This document shows, one piece after another, positions 61,067 through 64,000 of a DNA stretch of 64,000 bases. This stretch comes from Pseudoteredinibacter isoporae_A. GTDB lineage: Bacteria > Pseudomonadota > Gammaproteobacteria > Pseudomonadales > Cellvibrionaceae. The notes under the pieces are model-generated. The model did no database searches, was not told where the DNA came from, and worked only from the letters and a program-made list of their open reading frames with translations. Every line of letters begins with the position of its first letter. Position 1 is the stretch's first letter. The position numbers were made by a program, and so were the translations under genes. The stretch is from positions 62,001 through 126,000 of the forward strand of contig NZ_BAABWJ010000002.1 in NCBI RefSeq assembly GCF_040372805.1. The letters are read 5' to 3'.

Positions 61067-61852
61067 ATGAGTACACTGCTGGAAATCAACAAAGTCACGG
61101 CCTTTCAGGGGAACCAGCCGGTGTTCTCCGGTTTGAATCTCCGTATTCAGCAGGGTGAAAAGATCGCTATTCTCGGTCCGAACGGTGCGGGCAAGTCCAC
61201 GTTGTTGAAATTGCTGAACCGGGAAATATACCCCGTTGTTCAAGCGGGCAGCTTTGTCAAAATTAACGGTAGCGAGACGGTAAAAGTCGATGAGTTGCGG
61301 CAGGAGATTGGCTTTGTCTCCCATGATCTGCAAGCGTCCTACAATGTCATCAGTAGTGCTCTTGAAGTTGTTGTTTCTGGTTTTGTGGGCGCCATTGGCT
61401 TGTTGTACCAACACTATCCCCTCGAAGATAAACACTACCAAATGGCGCAGCAAAGCTTGGGGCAGCTTGGTCTGGCCCATCTGGCGACACGAAAGTTTCA
61501 TCATCTGTCGACGGGGCAACAGCGGCGTGTATTACTGGCGCGAGCTATGATTCATCAACCAAAAACCCTGTTATTGGATGAACCCACAGCAGGATTGGAT
61601 GTTCGTGCCGCATTTGCCTTACTGGATCAGTTATCCGCTCTCTGTGCGGAGGGCCGGGGCATATTACTGTGTACTCACCATGTGGAAGAGATTATCCCGG
61701 AAATTGAACGAGTGATTCTGCTGCGCGATGGACAAATCATGGCCGATGGCCCGAAGAGCGAAGTGCTTAATGATGTGATGTTGAGCAAACTGTATTCTGT
61801 GCCACTCACTTTGAGTGAGCACAATGGTTATTACCAACTGCGTCGAGCCTGA
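61067..61852 (+). CDS. ABC transporter ATP-binding protein
   Basis: 261-residue ATPase with Walker A LGPNGAGKSTLL, signature LSTGQQRRVLLARAM, Walker B TLLLDEPTAGLD and H-loop LLCTHHVEEI. The first in-frame ATG is 61025, but ATG 61067 gives MSTLLEINKVTAFQG, the usual beginning of the domain. No permease or binding-protein gene is adjacent, so it is an orphan ATPase, perhaps of the ModF/YlmA type. Its transported substrate is unknown. Confidence 0.9.
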   Translation: MSTLLEINKVTAFQGNQPVFSGLNLRIQQGEKIAILGPNGAGKSTLLKLLNREIYPVVQAGSFVKINGSETVKVDELRQEIGFVSHDLQASYNVISSALEVVVSGFVGAIGLLYQHYPLEDKHYQMAQQSLGQLGLAHLATRKFHHLSTGQQRRVLLARAMIHQPKTLLLDEPTAGLDVRAAFALLDQLSALCAEGRGILLCTHHVEEIIPEIERVILLRDGQIMADGPKSEVLNDVMLSKLYSVPLTLSEHNGYYQLRRA

Positions 61853-61894
61853 TGCTGGCGGCGAGCAAAGCAAGAGCGTAAGCGAGTTGATGTT

Positions 61895-62509
61895 ATGGAA
61901 TGGGCGGTAATCGCAGTTTTTGTACCAACGTTTTTCCTGGTCTCTGTGAGCCCGGGTATGTGCATGACCCTTGCGCTTACCCTTGGCATGGCGATTGGTG
62001 TGCGTCGTACCATGTGGATGATGGCTGGCGAACTGTTAGGTGTTGTCTCTGTGGCGGCATTAGCCGTGTTGGGCGTGGCTCAACTGCTGCTGCGTTGGCC
62101 ATTGGCGTTCACGGCCATCAAAATTGTGGGCGGTGCCTACCTCTTGTATGTGGGCATCCAGTGTTGGTTGTCCCGTGGCAAGTTGGCCTTTCAACAAGGC
62201 GAAGAGCAGTCGGTAAGCCCGGGTAGCTTGTTTATGCAAGGCTTGGTGACAGCCTGTTCTAACCCCAAAGCCTGGGCGTTTAATATTTCTATCTTGCCGC
62301 CATTCCTTAATTTTGAACAAGACATTGCCTGGCAGCTGTTTACGATGTTAGGCATTATTGCACTGTGTGAGTTTGTGTCTATGACCATCTATGCAAGTGG
62401 CGGGCGGAGTTTGCGTTACTTGCTCGAGCGGGATAACGGCGCCCAATACTTAAATCGTATTTCCGGCAGTTTGATGATCGCGGTTGCACTCTGGATGTGG
62501 TTCTTCTAA
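61895..62509 (+). CDS. LysE-family translocator
   Basis: 204-residue inner-membrane exporter with about six helices. The family patterns VSPGMCMTLALTLGMAIGVRRT near the N-terminus and GLVTACSNPKAWAFNIS are clear. RhtB/LysE-type proteins export amino acids such as homoserine, threonine or lysine; here the substrate is not predictable. It follows the orphan ABC ATPase by 42 bases, but a functional link is not evident. Confidence 0.9.
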   Translation: MEWAVIAVFVPTFFLVSVSPGMCMTLALTLGMAIGVRRTMWMMAGELLGVVSVAALAVLGVAQLLLRWPLAFTAIKIVGGAYLLYVGIQCWLSRGKLAFQQGEEQSVSPGSLFMQGLVTACSNPKAWAFNISILPPFLNFEQDIAWQLFTMLGIIALCEFVSMTIYASGGRSLRYLLERDNGAQYLNRISGSLMIAVALWMWFF

Positions 62510-62534
62510 GTCTCTTAAACAACGGTATCAAGTC

Positions 62535-63434
62535 CTAAACGCTTTCGTGCCTGTCCAGCCATTCTTGCAATAGACGGTTGACTTTTTTCGGTTGCTCGCG
62601 CTGCATGAAGTGACCCGCACCATCGATAATGTGCAGCTGATAGGCACTCTGAAAAGGCTGCTCTCTCTGGAGTATTTCAAACATGCGGATGTCCATGCAG
62701 CCGTCATTTTCACCCGCCAACACTTGGCAGGGCACGCTTACCTTAGCCACGCTGGCGGCCTGACTGGCTTCGCGCCCTTTGCGATAGAGATGACGATAGA
62801 AACCGAGAGTGGCTTTCATGACACCCTCCTGGGATAGCTGCTGCTTTACACTTCGAATATCATCGTCAGTAAACGTCCAGGCAGGTGACCAGCGCCGCCA
62901 CAACCCTTCAATGAACGCAAACTGATTACTACGGCACCACCATTCGGAAAGATAGGGAATCTGAAAGAAAGCAATGTAGGCACTGTTTTTTCGTTGTTGG
63001 GGAACTTCCTTTAAGCCCATATTGAAAATAGAAAGATGAGGAATGGCCAGGCAGTTCAAACTTTTTAAGGCATCTGGGTAGCGTGACGCAAAGGCATAAG
63101 CAATGATCGCTCCCCAGTCGTGACCGATAAGGTGAAACTGGTCCAGATTCAGTTGCTCTTGAATTGCTCGAATATCCTCTACGCTGTCCATCACAAAATA
63201 GCTGTCTGCCAGAGAGCGGGTTTCATAACCTCGCAGGGTAGGTGCGATACAACGATAGCCCGCATTGGCGAGGTGATCGATTTGCGCCAGCCAGGTATCT
63301 GCGTTGTCGGGGAAACCGTGCAACAGAATGACCGTGGGGCCTTCGCCTTTACTGAGGTAAGAGTGCTCGCGATCAGCGATTCGAAATCTGTTCGGGGTAT
63401 GGGCTTGCGTGTCGATTGGCCTAGCTTGGGGCAT
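62535..63434 (-). CDS. Alpha/beta hydrolase (epoxide hydrolase-like)
   Basis: 299-residue alpha/beta hydrolase. The oxyanion region is VILLHGFPDNADTW, the nucleophile is Asp in LIGHDWGAIIAYAFA (GHDWG), and the catalytic His is in IIDGAGHFMQREQP. The Asp nucleophile points to epoxide hydrolase or dehalogenase-type rather than Ser-esterase chemistry. AGGAGGTGA directly precedes ATG 63434, an unusually strong ribosome-binding site. It converges with the LysE gene. Confidence 0.88.
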   Translation of the reverse strand: MPQARPIDTQAHTPNRFRIADREHSYLSKGEGPTVILLHGFPDNADTWLAQIDHLANAGYRCIAPTLRGYETRSLADSYFVMDSVEDIRAIQEQLNLDQFHLIGHDWGAIIAYAFASRYPDALKSLNCLAIPHLSIFNMGLKEVPQQRKNSAYIAFFQIPYLSEWWCRSNQFAFIEGLWRRWSPAWTFTDDDIRSVKQQLSQEGVMKATLGFYRHLYRKGREASQAASVAKVSVPCQVLAGENDGCMDIRMFEILQREQPFQSAYQLHIIDGAGHFMQREQPKKVNRLLQEWLDRHESV

Positions 63435-63694
63435 GATGTCACCTCCTTTTCATTTATGCTAACAAGTCTGGCCAAAGTGCCATATGGCTGAGTTGGCAGA
63501 ATTTTGGTCATTCCCGTCCATCGTCCGGTAACATTGTTGTCTTGGTAAAAGCCTATGAAGGGGTTGGATCGAAGTTGGCGCTAAACACCACACAAACCGA
63601 ACGCAAAATTTACAAAAATTTGCCCGGTTTTAATAAGCGTAGGGCGCGTTTTCAGGCATGCTATTGAGCCGTTTGAACAGACCAATGGAAGACG

Positions 63695-64000
63695 ATGGAC
63701 AACAAGCTTGTAAAAGAGAACAGCCTGAAGGATGAGGAATCCTTTATTTCAATGGAGGCACTGGCAGGCCTGATTTTGATGGGGGCCTCGGTGTTGGCGA
63801 TGATCATGGCCAACTCACCTTGGAACACCCATTATCAAGGCTTCCTGGAGCTGCCTTTCAGCATTCAGCTGGGTGATTATGGTCTGGCAAAACCATTGTT
63901 GCTATGGATTAACGATGGCTTGATGGCCGTGTTCTTTTTTATGGTGGGACTTGAACTCAAACGCGAACTGCTGGAAGGGCAGTTGTCGCGGCCGGCCGAT
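63695..64000 (+). CDS. nhaA: Na+/H+ antiporter NhaA (3' end missing)
   Basis: The first 102 codons of NhaA, which extrudes sodium in exchange for protons. The start ATG 63695 follows GGAAGACG. The N-terminus SFISMEALAGLILMGASVL and the first helices match NhaA. NDGLMAVFFFMVGLELKRELLEGQL is the conserved helix 2-3 motif. The gene continues beyond the right edge; the key Asp pair of helix V is outside. Preceded by a 260-base gene-free gap without visible structure. Confidence 0.95.
   Translation, partial: MDNKLVKENSLKDEESFISMEALAGLILMGASVLAMIMANSPWNTHYQGFLELPFSIQLGDYGLAKPLLLWINDGLMAVFFFMVGLELKRELLEGQLSRPAD

Noticed and set aside
1..64000. CRISPR arrays, tRNA/rRNA genes, insertion sequences, integrases or prophage genes
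   Set aside because: None were found on reading both strands; no spaced direct-repeat arrays and no transposase-like proteins.

Overview
The window is a contiguous piece of a free-living, probably marine or aquatic gammaproteobacterial chromosome. The relationship is closest to the Pseudomonadales/Cellvibrionales side of the class. The evidence is a block at 26142-37088 whose order (slyD-like, DUF3108, purN, purM, DUF2066, hda, sppA, DUF2069, wrbA, arsC-like, yihY, thioredoxin) closely follows what I remember of Pseudomonas. Also pointing that way are two TonB-dependent receptors, a cyanide-insensitive-type cytochrome bd oxidase and a fatty-acid/hydroxyacid-type catabolic cluster. Genus cannot be fixed from the sequence alone. 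I see no rRNA, tRNA, CRISPR array, insertion sequence, integrase or prophage.

Layout. 1-8408: 3' end of recJ, an epimerase, a class 2 polyphosphate kinase, a CPA1-type antiporter with a cytosolic nucleotide-binding tail, a saccharopine-dehydrogenase-like reductase and an EamA transporter. 8455-13418: VOC and MAPEG proteins, then a BlaI repressor plus a protease-dead M56-like membrane protein facing a divergent TonB receptor, then yjdM. 13503-19140 (minus strand): a membrane protein, a periplasmic amidohydrolase, a ZorA/ZorB-like ion-driven motor pair and ytoQ. 19341-26052: a dehydrogenase, a large secreted BNR-repeat protein, a MerR regulator facing tpm across a SoxR-like box, and an isocitrate-lyase-superfamily enzyme. 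26142-37088: the conserved housekeeping block. 37103-41697: an AraC/GyrI regulator and an AT-richer unit encoding a lipoprotein and an unusual S9 peptidase-Sel1-DUF3859 fusion. 42016-45026: a GbsR-type regulator and cioAB. 45087-50773 (minus): a six-gene catabolic operon with a kinase-like APH protein next to an acyl-CoA dehydrogenase, faced by a LysR regulator. 52205-57671: TonB receptor, periplasmic amidohydrolase and AraC regulator. 57777-60808: a two-component system and a DJ-1/PfpI protein sharing a promoter motif. 60809-64000: an ABC ATPase, a LysE exporter, an alpha/beta hydrolase and the 5' end of nhaA.

The most interesting points are: (1) an apparently effector-less ZorAB-like motor; (2) a BlaI/M56-like pair with a lost HExxH site and a Cys/His-rich loop beside a TonB receptor; (3) an operon resembling the levulinate/4-hydroxyacid (Lva, ACAD10/11) logic; (4) two copies of a TTTCACC tandem repeat at identical spacing from a -10 box, probably the response-regulator binding site; (5) a SoxR-like operator paired with a MerR protein lacking the SoxR iron-sulphur cysteines; and (6) the S9-Sel1-DUF3859 fusion protein.
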